A stretch of 64,000 bases of DNA, taken from NCBI RefSeq assembly GCF_000801335.2, contig NZ_JSEH01000008.1:1-64000 (forward strand), read 5' to 3'. Positions 24,572 to 32,845 of the stretch are shown here, one piece after another; the stretch's first letter is position 1; the number at the start of each line of letters is the position of its first letter. Under the pieces are notes generated by a model. That model did not search any database and had not been told where the DNA came from. It worked only from the letters and a program-made list of their open reading frames with translations. Both the position numbers and the translations under genes were made by a program. The stretch comes from Desulfovibrio sp. TomC (GTDB lineage Bacteria; Desulfobacterota; Desulfovibrionia; Desulfovibrionales; Desulfovibrionaceae).

Positions 24572-25954
24572 TTAGCGGCCGGCGCCGGCCGGTTTGACCA
24601 GCCGCAAGGTTTGCCATGCCCGGCCCCGGTAGCGCAACCACAAGACCACGGCCATGACGGCGGCGTAGCCGGCAAAGAGCCCCCACAGCCCGACCACCCC
24701 GACCCAGCCGTAGGCCACGGCGAAAACGGCCGGGATCACCAGGGCGAACACCGATACCGCCGCCGCCGCCCACATGAGGTAGCGGGTGTCGCCGGCTCCG
24801 CGGAGCACGCCAAAGGCCATGTGGATGACGATGTCGCAACAGCCGAGGACAGCAGCCCAGGCAAACAGCGGCCGGCACAGGGCCACGGCGTCGGCAAAGG
24901 AGGCGTCGGCGTCGTTTGGCTGAAAGATCCGGGCCAACTGGTCGGGCACGGTCAGGAAGATCACGGCCATGACGCCCATATAGACGGCCATGACCCGCAC
25001 GGCGCTGCCGGCGGCCCGCACGGCCTCGGCCGGCTTCCCGGCCCCCATGGCCTGCCCGACGATGACGGCCAGCCCCTGGGACAGGCCGATCAGCGGCAAA
25101 AAGGCCGGGGTGTTGGCCGAAAGGACGATGCTCGTGGCCGTCAGCTCGGCCCGGCCCAGGCGTCCGGACAGGGCAATAAAGACCATGGCCGCAAACACGT
25201 CCAAAAAGACCTGGGCTCCGCCCGGCATCCCCAGCCGCACCAGCCGGGCAAACAGGCCGCCGTCAAAGCGAAAGCCCCGCAAGACGCCGTAGAGCCGGTC
25301 GTTGTCCCGGGAAAAGATCAGCAGGCAGTAGACCGCGGCCATGCTGGCCCAGGCCGTGACCGTGGCCAGGGCCGAACCGGCCACGCCCAGGGCCGGCAGC
25401 CCGAATTTGCCGAAGATCAGCACGTAATTGAGCGGGATATTGAGGAGCGCGCCGCCGAAATTGACGAACATGATGACCCGCGTCAGCCCCCTACCGCTGA
25501 AAAAGGCGGCCAGCGAGGCCTCGAGCACCATGAGTCCGGCCCCGAGCATCAGCACCCGGTAATAGACGATCTCAAGGACGCGCACTTCCGGGGCATGGTC
25601 CATGGCCGTAAAAATCGGCCCGGCGGCCAGGGCCAGCAGGGTCAGCGGCACAAAGGACAGCAGGGCGAAATAGATGCCCTGCCAGACCACCCGGCCAACC
25701 ATGGCGACGAGGCCGGCCCCGACATGCTGGGCCACCAGCACCCCGGCATAGCCGGCTGTGCCCAGGAAAAACGAGGTGAGCAGGAAGAAGGTCACGCCGG
25801 CCGGCAGGGACGCGGCCAGGGCGTCCTGGGAATACCAGCCCAGAAAGATGCGGTCGGTCAGGTGCATGGCCGTCAGCGACCCCATCCCGGCCAAAAGCGG
25901 CAACCCCAGCCGCAAGACGTGGGCGATGCCGCCCGGGCCGTGCCAGCGTTTCAT
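24572..25954 (-). CDS. MATE-family multidrug/toxin exporter
   Basis: The 460-aa protein has about 12 membrane segments and the two-fold repeat of MATE exporters (LGLPLLAGMGSLTAMHLTDR at the start, LVRLGMPGGAQVFLDVFA in the second half, GLSQGLAVIVGQAMGAG). Members swap cations (Na+ or H+) for drugs or metabolites. The ATG at 25954 has GGAG 8 bp upstream and begins 31 residues later than the longest frame. It is followed after 14 bp by ubiE. The promoter of this leftward unit would lie in the 150 bp shared with the ParA-type operon; I see no clear leftward promoter. Confidence 0.9.
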   Translation of the reverse strand: MKRWHGPGGIAHVLRLGLPLLAGMGSLTAMHLTDRIFLGWYSQDALAASLPAGVTFFLLTSFFLGTAGYAGVLVAQHVGAGLVAMVGRVVWQGIYFALLSFVPLTLLALAAGPIFTAMDHAPEVRVLEIVYYRVLMLGAGLMVLEASLAAFFSGRGLTRVIMFVNFGGALLNIPLNYVLIFGKFGLPALGVAGSALATVTAWASMAAVYCLLIFSRDNDRLYGVLRGFRFDGGLFARLVRLGMPGGAQVFLDVFAAMVFIALSGRLGRAELTATSIVLSANTPAFLPLIGLSQGLAVIVGQAMGAGKPAEAVRAAGSAVRVMAVYMGVMAVIFLTVPDQLARIFQPNDADASFADAVALCRPLFAWAAVLGCCDIVIHMAFGVLRGAGDTRYLMWAAAAVSVFALVIPAVFAVAYGWVGVVGLWGLFAGYAAVMAVVLWLRYRGRAWQTLRLVKPAGAGR

Positions 25955-26041
25955 ACTTCGTCTCCGCTGGTCCCGATAAAACCGGGGCCGGATTACAAGG
26001 ACCGGGCCGGATGGCGGCGGTCTGTCCGAGGGTGGGGGTCT

Positions 26042-26057
26042 TGGCAAAGTTTTTGCT
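26042..26057 (+). promoter_or_regulatory. Sigma-54 (RpoN) promoter candidate for the ParA-type operon
   Basis: The sequence TGGCAAAGTTTTTGCT matches the -24/-12 consensus TGGCACG-N4-TTGCW at all key bases: GG and GC are separated by exactly 10 bp. The expected start of transcription lies about 40 bp before the ATG at 26108. Confidence 0.75.
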
Positions 26058-26107
26058 TGGCGTCAAGGAGCCGGACCGCCGTCCGGGCTCAAACCGAGGA
26101 GCCGACC

Positions 26108-26563
26108 ATGCCATCCGCCCCACCGGCCGCAACCGACATCATGGACGCCCTGCTGTGCGCCGACGACGCCACGCCCTACCCGGGCCAGCAGGCCCTGGAA
26201 CGGCTTATCCGCCGGGCTGCCGCCCCCTTGCCGGCCAAGCCGGCCCCAGGCCCGGAATCCTCCCCGGCCGGTCCCACTCTGCGCCCCGTGCCGGCCAAGG
26301 CCAGGCAACGCCAGGCCAAGCGCAAGGCCACCCACTATTTCGCCCCCGAGGCGGTCGGCCGCCTGGAATCAGCCCGCACCGCCCTCGACGTCCTGGCCCG
26401 CCAGAGCGCCCCCGGACAAACCCGGCGCGTCAGCAAGTCGGCTGTGCTGGAAGCCGCCCTGACCCTGGCCTGCGACGCCTTTGAAGCGGCCGGTCCCGGC
26501 AGCCCGCTGGCCCGCCGCCTGCTGTCGCAGCCCGCGCCCACCCCGCCGAAGACTGGAGGCTGA
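26108..26563 (+). CDS. Hypothetical partner of ParA-type ATPase, ribbon-helix-helix-like C terminus
   Basis: The 151-aa protein has a Pro/Ala-rich first half and a Lys/Arg-rich hinge (KARQRQAKRKAT), then HYFAPEAVGRLESARTAL and RRVSKSAVLEAALTLACDAF. This strand-helix-helix order with SKSAVLEAAL matches ribbon-helix-helix DNA-binding partners of ParA ATPases (ParG/CopG style). GAGGAG lies 8 bp before the ATG. The ParA-type gene follows 3 bp after the stop. It probably loads cargo or DNA for the ATPase. Identification of the fold is an inference. Confidence 0.75.
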   Translation: MPSAPPAATDIMDALLCADDATPYPGQQALERLIRRAAAPLPAKPAPGPESSPAGPTLRPVPAKARQRQAKRKATHYFAPEAVGRLESARTALDVLARQSAPGQTRRVSKSAVLEAALTLACDAFEAAGPGSPLARRLLSQPAPTPPKTGG

Positions 26564-26566
26564 GCC

Positions 26567-27793
26567 ATGGAAACCGCCCTCTACGCCATCTGCCCCTTCT
26601 GCCGGACCAGACAGGATGTCCCGGAAGGCCAGTCCGCAACCGGCGTCATCTGCGCCAAATGCCACCGCCGCTTCAGCATGCGCCGCCCCGAACCGGCCCA
26701 GGCTGCGGCCGCCCCGATCCTTCGCTTCGAGCGCCCCCACGGCGCTTTCGAACGCCCGACCCTGGTGGAACGGAGTTTTGAGACCGTTGATCGGCCCGGC
26801 GTCGCCCCTTCGGTCACAATGGCCCCTGCCGCCCCGGCTTCCCAGGTCGCCGCAGCCGCCGCAGCCGCCGCAGCCGCGTCCCCGGTTACGGACCTGGAGG
26901 AAGAAACCGGACCGCCTATCCTGGCCGAACCCGATGCCGCCGAGGAACTGGCCGCAGCTGCGGCCCTTCGGGCCATCAAAAGCCAGCTCGCCGCCGAACC
27001 GGCCCCCTCCCGGCTGCCTGCGCCGGGCGCGGCCAAGGCCCGGCGCATCGGCGTGATGCTCAGCAAAGGCGGGGTCGGCAAAACCACCACCGCCGTCAAT
27101 CTGGCCGCCGGGCTGGCCGCCCTGGGCCGGCGCGTGCTGCTCATCGACGCCGACACCCAGGGCCAGTGCGCCTTTGCCCTGGGCGTGACCCCGGCCAAGG
27201 GATTGGCCGAATTCGTCGAAGGTTCGGCCGATGCCGACACCGCCCTGCTTCCGGCCCGGGAAAATCTCTGGCTGCTTGGCGGCGGCAAGGGACTGGCCGG
27301 GCTCAAACGCCTGATCAGCCGCAAGGATTTCGGCGGCGAGCGGACCCTGGATGACGCCCTGGCCGCACTCGACGCCCGCTTTGACGTCATCGTGGTGGAC
27401 AGTGCCCCGGGCTGGGATGCGCTGACCGTCAACGTGCTCTTCTACGTGCACGAGGTGCTGGCCCCGGTGGCCCTCGAAGCCATGTCGCTGCAAGGCTTTT
27501 CCGAATTCCTGCGCAGCTTTGCCGCCGTGTCGCGCTACCGTCCGGAATTGTCCCTGGCCTACATCGTCCCGACCTTTCTCGACAAGCGCGTGCGCGGTCC
27601 GGCCGCCCTGGCCGACGAACTGGCCGCGCTCTACCCCGACCGCATCTGCCCGCCGGTGCGCTACAACGCCAAACTCTCCGAAGCGCCGGCCCAAGGCCGC
27701 ACCATCTTCGAATTCGCCCCCCGCTCCCCCGGAGCCAAAGACTACCACGCCCTGGCCAGGCGCGTCGCGGCTGGTGCGCGAGAGGGAGAATGA
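26567..27793 (+). CDS. Orphan ParA/MinD-family ATPase with N-terminal zinc ribbon
   Basis: The 408-aa protein begins with a zinc-ribbon-like knuckle (Cys 9, 12, 29 and 32 in CPFC...CAKC), then about 120 residues of Ala/Pro-rich linker, then a ParA domain from about residue 158: SKGGVGKTTTAVNLA (deviant Walker A with both lysines), LLIDADTQGQ, VIVVDSAPG. ParA-family ATPases position DNA or protein cargo along the nucleoid or membrane. No ParB gene or parS-like repeats occur here, so a chromosome-segregation role is unlikely; a polar, chemosensory or other cargo-positioning role fits better. It is translationally linked to its small partner (3-bp gap) and ends at the terminator at 28054. Confidence 0.85.
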   Translation: METALYAICPFCRTRQDVPEGQSATGVICAKCHRRFSMRRPEPAQAAAAPILRFERPHGAFERPTLVERSFETVDRPGVAPSVTMAPAAPASQVAAAAAAAAAASPVTDLEEETGPPILAEPDAAEELAAAAALRAIKSQLAAEPAPSRLPAPGAAKARRIGVMLSKGGVGKTTTAVNLAAGLAALGRRVLLIDADTQGQCAFALGVTPAKGLAEFVEGSADADTALLPARENLWLLGGGKGLAGLKRLISRKDFGGERTLDDALAALDARFDVIVVDSAPGWDALTVNVLFYVHEVLAPVALEAMSLQGFSEFLRSFAAVSRYRPELSLAYIVPTFLDKRVRGPAALADELAALYPDRICPPVRYNAKLSEAPAQGRTIFEFAPRSPGAKDYHALARRVAAGAREGE

Positions 27794-27833
27794 GGGGAGG
27801 GGGAAGAGAAGGGAGGAAGAGTGCCTCCGGCGG

Positions 27834-27854
27834 CCAAAGGGCTGAGCCCTTTGG
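27834..27854. repeat. Short palindrome, REP-like
   Basis: CCAAAGGG and CCCTTTGG are separated by CTGAG. It lies 40 bp after the ParA-type stop codon, within a GCCTCCGGCGGCC-containing context of the kind dispersed in high-GC genomes. Confidence 0.6.
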
Positions 27855-28053
27855 AATCCCACCTGGGGCTCGTTTGACCTGACGGGGTGCGTTGCCAAGT
27901 CGACGGGGGAAGTTACGCCGTCAGCCGCAGGCTGCGGCTACCCGAAAACGATTGGGCAGAGACTCTTGTTCGGGGTGCCGGCGACGAAACGTCTTGGCTG
28001 CGGGAAAAAAGTTTCACGCAACCCGAAAAAAATTTCCCTCTGCCGCGCCAACG

Positions 28054-28106
28054 CCGGACGGCCGCCCCACGGGATGTGGAAAGCGGCCGTCCGGTTCGTC
28101 TTTTTC
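28054..28106 (+). terminator. Rho-independent terminator candidate after the ParA-type operon
   Basis: A perfect 12-bp stem (28054-28065 with 28083-28094) with a 17-nt loop is followed by TTCGTCTTTTT on the plus strand. It lies between two convergent operons (ParA-type, polysaccharide deacetylase). Confidence 0.65.
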
Positions 28107-28158
28107 AGGAATCAGGTGCAGCTGGAATTTGAGGGGGTTGCCGACCCGAGGCTGACTG

Positions 28159-28992
28159 CTACTCCACGTTGTGTGGAATGACCTCGGCCGCTTTGGTGGC
28201 GCTGACCAGGGTCTTGTCGGTTGGCGCGGCCGGGGCCGGCTTGGCCTTGGCCAGCATGGCGGCGTGGCCGCGCAGCACCGAGGCCAGCACCGGCAGGGAC
28301 AGCCGGTGGGCCGCAATGCGCGGAATGGCCTGGATCTTGGTCGTGGCCGACACCGGACTGTCGCCGGTGACAAAGAGGTATTCGTAGCCGGCCTCGCGCA
28401 ACAGCCGGGCGTAGGTCTCGCTCACCGCGCCGTACGGATAGGCAAAGTATTTGGTGTCGTAGCCAAGCACCTGCCGGAAGCGTTCGTGGCTTTTGCGCAC
28501 GTCCTCCCGGGCGAAGTCCTCGCTTTTGGTCAGTTTCGGGGAATGGCTGAAGGAGTGGTCGGCAAAGGTCGCTTTGGGATAGCTCTTGATCGTGTCGATG
28601 TTGGCCTGGGACAGGGTGGCCTTGCAGTACGGATTGGCCGTGTAGGCCATGGGCAAAAACAAGGTAAAGGGCAGATTGCGACGCTTTAAGACCTCGTAGG
28701 CCTGCATCACCGTGGCCCAGCCGTCGTCGATGGCGATGACCACCGCCCCGTCGGGCGGATTCTGCCCGGCGGCAACGTCGCGCACCAGTTCATCGATGCC
28801 GATGACCTTGTTGCCGTTTTTTTCCAGGAAATCGAGCTGGGCTTCAAACGCCGCCAGGGAAATGGACATGGAGGTGTGAACGCCAAAGCTGTGATACACC
28901 AGGATGGTGGCGGCCCGGACTGGCAAGACCTGGGCCAGGAAAAGCAGACAGGTCGCCAGGGAAGTGACGCAAAAAAGCCCCTTGGCGCGCAT
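28159..28992 (-). CDS. Exported polysaccharide deacetylase (NodB type)
   Basis: The 277-aa protein begins with a signal peptide (MRAKGLFCVTSLATCLLF, cleavage near VRA). The NodB-like domain follows: ILVYHSFG, VVIAIDDGWATVMQAYEVL with the Asp-Asp metal pair, ATFADHSFSHSPKL with the His pair, and FAYPYGA typical of the fifth block. Members remove acetyl groups from chitin-, peptidoglycan- or exopolysaccharide-type sugars. Catalytic residues look intact. The ATG at 28992 fits the signal peptide; the longer frame from 29067 is less likely. It follows the MltB-type gene after 74 bp, so both act on the wall or an exopolysaccharide. Confidence 0.88.
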   Translation of the reverse strand: MRAKGLFCVTSLATCLLFLAQVLPVRAATILVYHSFGVHTSMSISLAAFEAQLDFLEKNGNKVIGIDELVRDVAAGQNPPDGAVVIAIDDGWATVMQAYEVLKRRNLPFTLFLPMAYTANPYCKATLSQANIDTIKSYPKATFADHSFSHSPKLTKSEDFAREDVRKSHERFRQVLGYDTKYFAYPYGAVSETYARLLREAGYEYLFVTGDSPVSATTKIQAIPRIAAHRLSLPVLASVLRGHAAMLAKAKPAPAAPTDKTLVSATKAAEVIPHNVE

Positions 28993-29066
28993 AGGCACCC
29001 CCGATTGAGCGACACCCCGGACGCTCGTTCCGCCGGCCCAACGCCGACAGTACGCCACGGGCCGCA

Positions 29067-30209
29067 TTATGGTTTTGTCGTACCAGAGGCAGGGGCGTCA
29101 CGTAAACGCCGGGCTGCATCCATAATCGTATTTACGTACACTTGACTGTGATTATAGCCGTAAAAAACCTTGCGTATGGCCTCCTCCGACATAGGCTGTT
29201 TCCAGCCCATGGCCCGCAGGATGTTGCCCAGGCTGGCCAGGGCATCCTCGACGTCAAACAGATCGGCCTTGCCGTCGCCGTTGCCGTCCACGGCGTACTT
29301 GAGTGCGTTTGACGGCATGAACTGGCAGATGCCGATGGCCCCGTAAATGGAACCGGGGATGGACAGGGCATCAATGCCCTGGGCCTCGGCGTAGCGCAAA
29401 AGCGCCCGCAGTTCGCCGTAGGCCCACTCGCCCTTCTCCAGCGCTTTTTTATTGAGCCAGGCCTGACGGTCCGGGGCGGGTTTTTCATAGGTAAACGAGC
29501 CGGCCAGCCGGGCCGGGTCTTCGCCGGCCACGAGGCTGGCCAGATTGACCACGGCCACCTCGTCGCCAAGATACCGCCCCACCCGGGTTTCCACCGCCAA
29601 CAGCGCCACGAGATATTCTTCGGGCACGCCGTAGGTCTGGCGGGTCCGGGCCAGGGCGGCCCGGTTTCGCTCGTAAAATTCCCGGGCCTCGGCCATGCGT
29701 TCGGCCGAGAGCACCACATCGTGGACTTCGGCCGTGGGAAAAACAGGAAAGACCAGATCAGCCGGGGCATGGTGCGGGGATTTGTCGAGTTCGGCCAACA
29801 GCGCCTCGGTGGCCGTCCCCAGCGGCGGCAGGCCCTCGGAGGCCTGATAGGCCTTGATGGACCAGCGGGTCATGCGATCAAGCTGGCCGTCGGCCGGTCC
29901 CGGATGCCAGCCCAGGGCCATAAGCCGGGTCTGGATGTCGGCCACCAGACGCAGGCCGAACTTGCGCATGTACAGGGCGGTCAGTTTGTCGGCCATGGCC
30001 TTGGGCGAAAAGACCATCTCGGCCCGGGAGAACAGCCGGCGCAACTTCGCCTCCGGCAGCCCGTCGGCAGCCAGCCGGGTCAGGATCGGCTCAAAGGCCG
30101 GATCGACCGTGGAGGCGGCCAGGGCTCCGCTCATGACCAAGGCCACGGTCCCCAGGCCCAAAAACAGGGCCAGGGCGCGCGTGAGGCGAAAAAAAGATCG
30201 TCCGGGCAT
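29067..30209 (-). CDS. Lytic murein transglycosylase, MltB type, with peptidoglycan-binding domain
   Basis: The 380-aa protein starts with a signal peptide or anchor (ALALFLGLGTVALVMSGALA). A peptidoglycan-binding domain (QTRLMALGWHPGPADGQLDR) lies at about residues 90-140, and the catalytic SLT_2 domain starts near YGVPEEYLVALLAVETRVG, where the Glu in VET is the candidate catalytic acid. GAIGICQFMPSNALKYAVDGNGDGKADLFDVEDAL matches the family MxxFMPS site and its EF-hand-like Asp cluster. It cleaves glycan strands of the wall. Order differs from E. coli MltB in carrying the binding domain before the catalytic domain. The ATG at 30209 lies 3 bp after the stop of the nucleoside-gate gene. Confidence 0.88.
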   Translation of the reverse strand: MPGRSFFRLTRALALFLGLGTVALVMSGALAASTVDPAFEPILTRLAADGLPEAKLRRLFSRAEMVFSPKAMADKLTALYMRKFGLRLVADIQTRLMALGWHPGPADGQLDRMTRWSIKAYQASEGLPPLGTATEALLAELDKSPHHAPADLVFPVFPTAEVHDVVLSAERMAEAREFYERNRAALARTRQTYGVPEEYLVALLAVETRVGRYLGDEVAVVNLASLVAGEDPARLAGSFTYEKPAPDRQAWLNKKALEKGEWAYGELRALLRYAEAQGIDALSIPGSIYGAIGICQFMPSNALKYAVDGNGDGKADLFDVEDALASLGNILRAMGWKQPMSEEAIRKVFYGYNHSQVYVNTIMDAARRLRDAPASGTTKP

Positions 30210-30211
30210 GG

Positions 30212-31165
30212 CTAGGCCAGCCTCGGCCGGGCCAAGCCGGCGGCCACCCGGGACAGGACGGCCACCACGGCCAGGGAAAAGAGCAACCGGCCGACAAACG
30301 TGCCCCACAGGCTGGCCCCGATGAGATACATAAGGAGCGTGTCCTCAATAAGGGCATGGGACAGGCTCATGAGGCTTATGGCCGAAAAGACGTCACGCTG
30401 CGCCACCTTGCCTTTTTGCACGTCGTGCAAAATGAGCCCGCTGCCATAGGCCAGTCCCATGACCAGTCCGATGACCGTGATGGTGGCCGCGCCGCCGCCT
30501 ATGCCCATGAGCCGCAGAAACGGCAGCAGGGCCGCCTCGAAGAGCCTCGTCACGCCAAGCGTCTCAAGCAGGCGCATGATCCCGACCAGGGCGGCGATGA
30601 CGCAGTAGATCATGCCGAGATTCTTGATTTCTCCAAAAGCCCAGGTCCAAAGGCCGCTGTCTTCGGCCGAGGGGGTAAAGAGCAACGGAGCCGGGTCGGT
30701 AAATAGGCCCAGGGCCGAAAAAACGACGTGGAGCAGCATGCCGCAGGCCAGCGCCCCACCCAGACGCAAGACCGCCTGGCCCCAGAACCCCACGCCGCAG
30801 CGTTTGGCAATGGCCCCTTCCACAAAGATGTTGTGGGCGATGAGCATCATGGTGGCGATGACGGTCGACTGGGCCACGGTCAGCGGGGCCATGTCCGGGA
30901 CCAGGGCGGCGTGGACAGCCAGGGCGGCGTAGAGATTGTTGGCAATGGCCGTGGCCCAGGTCAGTCCGCATTCCGGCGGCAGGCCGACCAGACTCATAAG
31001 CGGGGCCAGGGGTTTGGCCAGATAGGCGATCCAGCCGAGTTCCTTGAGTATCTTCACGCCAATGAGAATCGGCACCATGACCTTGAACAGATCAAGGCAG
31101 ATTCTCGCGGCATCGACGGCCACCGCCCGCAGGGCGCGCGGCAGGGCAGAAAAGGCAATTTCCAT
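30212..31165 (-). CDS. Nucleoside-recognition (Gate) domain membrane protein
   Basis: The 317-aa protein has about eight membrane segments in two similar halves (PILIGVKILKELGWIAYLAKP in the first, LRLMGIGGGAATITVIGLVMGLAYGSG in the second), as in the Gate/nucleoside-recognition family found in nucleoside transporters and spore maturation proteins SpmA/SpmB. Segments LTWATAIANNLYAALA and SLSHALIEDTLLMYLIGA carry conserved polar residues inside helices. The substrate is unknown. The MltB-type gene begins 3 bp after its stop, which suggests a link to envelope upkeep. Confidence 0.8.
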   Translation of the reverse strand: MEIAFSALPRALRAVAVDAARICLDLFKVMVPILIGVKILKELGWIAYLAKPLAPLMSLVGLPPECGLTWATAIANNLYAALAVHAALVPDMAPLTVAQSTVIATMMLIAHNIFVEGAIAKRCGVGFWGQAVLRLGGALACGMLLHVVFSALGLFTDPAPLLFTPSAEDSGLWTWAFGEIKNLGMIYCVIAALVGIMRLLETLGVTRLFEAALLPFLRLMGIGGGAATITVIGLVMGLAYGSGLILHDVQKGKVAQRDVFSAISLMSLSHALIEDTLLMYLIGASLWGTFVGRLLFSLAVVAVLSRVAAGLARPRLA

Positions 31166-31186
31166 GGACGTGCGCTATCCGTTTCG

Positions 31187-31663
31187 CTAGGGCAGGACTT
31201 TGTTGCCCCGGGCCATATCCACATAGGCGACGTAGGCGGCATCGCTCATGATGCCGGAGCCGACATAGACGGCCCGCCAGTCCTCGGTCGAAAGGCTCGT
31301 GCCTTCCATGGCCGTTTGCAACTGGATGTCGTAGACCATGATGACAAGATATTCCCGGGCAACCGGGCTGCCGGACCGAGCCTGGGCCAGGGCCGCCTCG
31401 GTGGTGGCGGCGGCGGAATATTCGCCGGCCCAGGGGGCGACGTAGACGTTTCGGGCCAACCGGACATAGTCGTCGCGGGTTTCGGCCTTGCCGGCCTTGG
31501 CCTTGGCTGCGGTGACTTTGGCGCGTACTGCGGCCACGGTTTCCGAGGTCAGGGGCATGGCTTTGGACGGAGCAACCGGAGCGCCGGATTTTGCGGACAG
31601 GCCGCCACAACCGCCAAGGAGCAGGGTCAAAGCCAGGATCGCCAGGGCCGCTTTCGCCACCAT
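31187..31663 (-). CDS. Lipoprotein of unknown function
   Basis: The 158-aa protein has a lipoprotein signal peptide: MVAKAALAILALTLLLGGC with the lipobox LGGC around residue 19. The mature part has a Lys/Ala-rich coil and a C-terminal domain with YVAPWAGEYSAAAT and DWRAVYVGSG. No family recognised. The ribosome binding site GGAGG is 6 bp before the ATG. It lies 21 bp upstream of the nucleoside-gate gene and may share its operon. Confidence 0.75.
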   Translation of the reverse strand: MVAKAALAILALTLLLGGCGGLSAKSGAPVAPSKAMPLTSETVAAVRAKVTAAKAKAGKAETRDDYVRLARNVYVAPWAGEYSAAATTEAALAQARSGSPVAREYLVIMVYDIQLQTAMEGTSLSTEDWRAVYVGSGIMSDAAYVAYVDMARGNKVLP

Positions 31664-31787
31664 CTTTGCCTCCGGGGACGTACCGGCCGCAACACCTGTT
31701 GCAACCGGCCGCGACAAAATCATTTTCCCGGCCGTTTGTCCATGACGACGGGGCGGATGCACCGCCCCGCCGCAGGGATTTTCGGCG

Positions 31788-32129
31788 TTATTTGGCGAAG
31801 GCGTCGTAGGCGTCAAGGATACGCGAGGAATAGACGAAGGCTGCGCCGGTGTTGAGGGTGATGGCCACGGCCAGGGTTTCGAGGAGTTCCTCGCGGCTGG
31901 CACCGGCTTCGACGGCAGCCTTGGCATGGACGGCGATGCAGGTATCGCAGCGGGTGGACGCGGCCACGGCCAGGCTGATGAGTTCCCGGGTCTTGAGATC
32001 CAGGGTGCCAAACGCGCTGCCGGCTCCGTCCAGGGCCTTGTAGCCGTCCATGATGCCCGGATTGCCTTTGGCCAATGCGCCCAGGGCCTTGACGGCCTCG
32101 CCCAATTTTTCCTGCCAATTCTCTACCAT
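31788..32129 (-). CDS. Carboxymuconolactone decarboxylase/AhpD-like protein
   Basis: The 113-aa product has the CMD/AhpD fold with the active-site motif STRCDTCIAVHAKAAVEAGAS, that is Cys-x2-Cys-x3-His, used by AhpD peroxidase partners. Such small alpha-helical trimers act as thiol peroxidase-linked reductases or decarboxylases. AGGAGG lies 6 bp before the ATG. The length is standard for the short form. Redox defence is the likely role (inference from the Cys pair). Confidence 0.9.
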   Translation of the reverse strand: MVENWQEKLGEAVKALGALAKGNPGIMDGYKALDGAGSAFGTLDLKTRELISLAVAASTRCDTCIAVHAKAAVEAGASREELLETLAVAITLNTGAAFVYSSRILDAYDAFAK

Positions 32130-32247
32130 TGCGGCCTCCTGGTTTGTGCCGCCTGCGCGGCGGCGTGGGCCGGGAACACGGACCCCACCGCTCCCGGATA
32201 ATTCTTGGTGTCCGAGAACGCGGGCGCGGTCAAGGCGGCAGTGGGTC

Positions 32248-32802
32248 TCAGCGCGTCCCGCACCGGGCCAGGACCTTGTCCACATAGGCTTTGGTTTCCG
32301 GAATATCGGGCACGCTGCCGCCCTTCTTCACCCGTCCAGGCCCGGCGTTGTAGGCGGCCAGGGCCAGGCGCACATCGCCGTAAGCCTCAAGCAGGGCGTG
32401 CATATAGCGAATGCCGGCTTCCAGGTTGTTGGCCCCGTCAAAGGCGTCGGCCAGGCCAAGATCATGGCCGGTGCCGGGCATGATCTGCATGAGCCCGGCC
32501 GCGCCCTTGGGAGAGACGGCCCGCACGGCAAAGCCCGACTCCACTTCCACCATGGCCCGCACCAGCCCCGGGTCCACGCCGTGGCGGCGACAGTAGTAGC
32601 GGATAAACGGCATGATTTTGGCGTGGTCGGTCCCGGCCGGCAGACGCATGTAGTCAAACGGCTGAAAGTTCTGGTCGAGTTTCCGGTTACTTAAATGGAT
32701 GCCGCCTTTGGCGTCGTGGAACTGGTAGATGGGTTCGGCAACGGCTGTTGCAGACACACCGAGGAGGCAGACCAGGGCAAGCGTGGCGTAAGCGGCAGAC
32801 AT
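32248..32802 (-). CDS. SLT-type lytic transglycosylase (small)
   Basis: The 184-aa protein has a signal peptide (YATLALVCLLGVSATAVA), a DUF4124-like start (EPIYQFHDAKGGIHLSNRK), then the SLT goose-lysozyme fold: VRAMVEVESGFAVRAVSPKGAAGLMQIMPGTG with catalytic Glu in VEVESGF, and RLALAAYNAGPGRV. It cleaves peptidoglycan and typically opens the wall for pilus or secretion assemblies. It is the last gene behind the lectin-type pilus proteins (43 bp), which fits a role in wall passage of this pilus. The ATG at 32802 has only a weak ribosome binding site. Confidence 0.9.
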   Translation of the reverse strand: MSAAYATLALVCLLGVSATAVAEPIYQFHDAKGGIHLSNRKLDQNFQPFDYMRLPAGTDHAKIMPFIRYYCRRHGVDPGLVRAMVEVESGFAVRAVSPKGAAGLMQIMPGTGHDLGLADAFDGANNLEAGIRYMHALLEAYGDVRLALAAYNAGPGRVKKGGSVPDIPETKAYVDKVLARCGTR

Positions 32803-32845
32803 GCGGCGATTGTGCTTGGATACGGATGCGTTGGCAACCGTTGCG

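Noticed and set aside
24611-26563. Long plus-strand frame reaching into the small ParA-partner gene
   Set aside because: Only its last 151 codons are protein-like and have a ribosome binding site; the rest is the opposite strand of the MATE gene.
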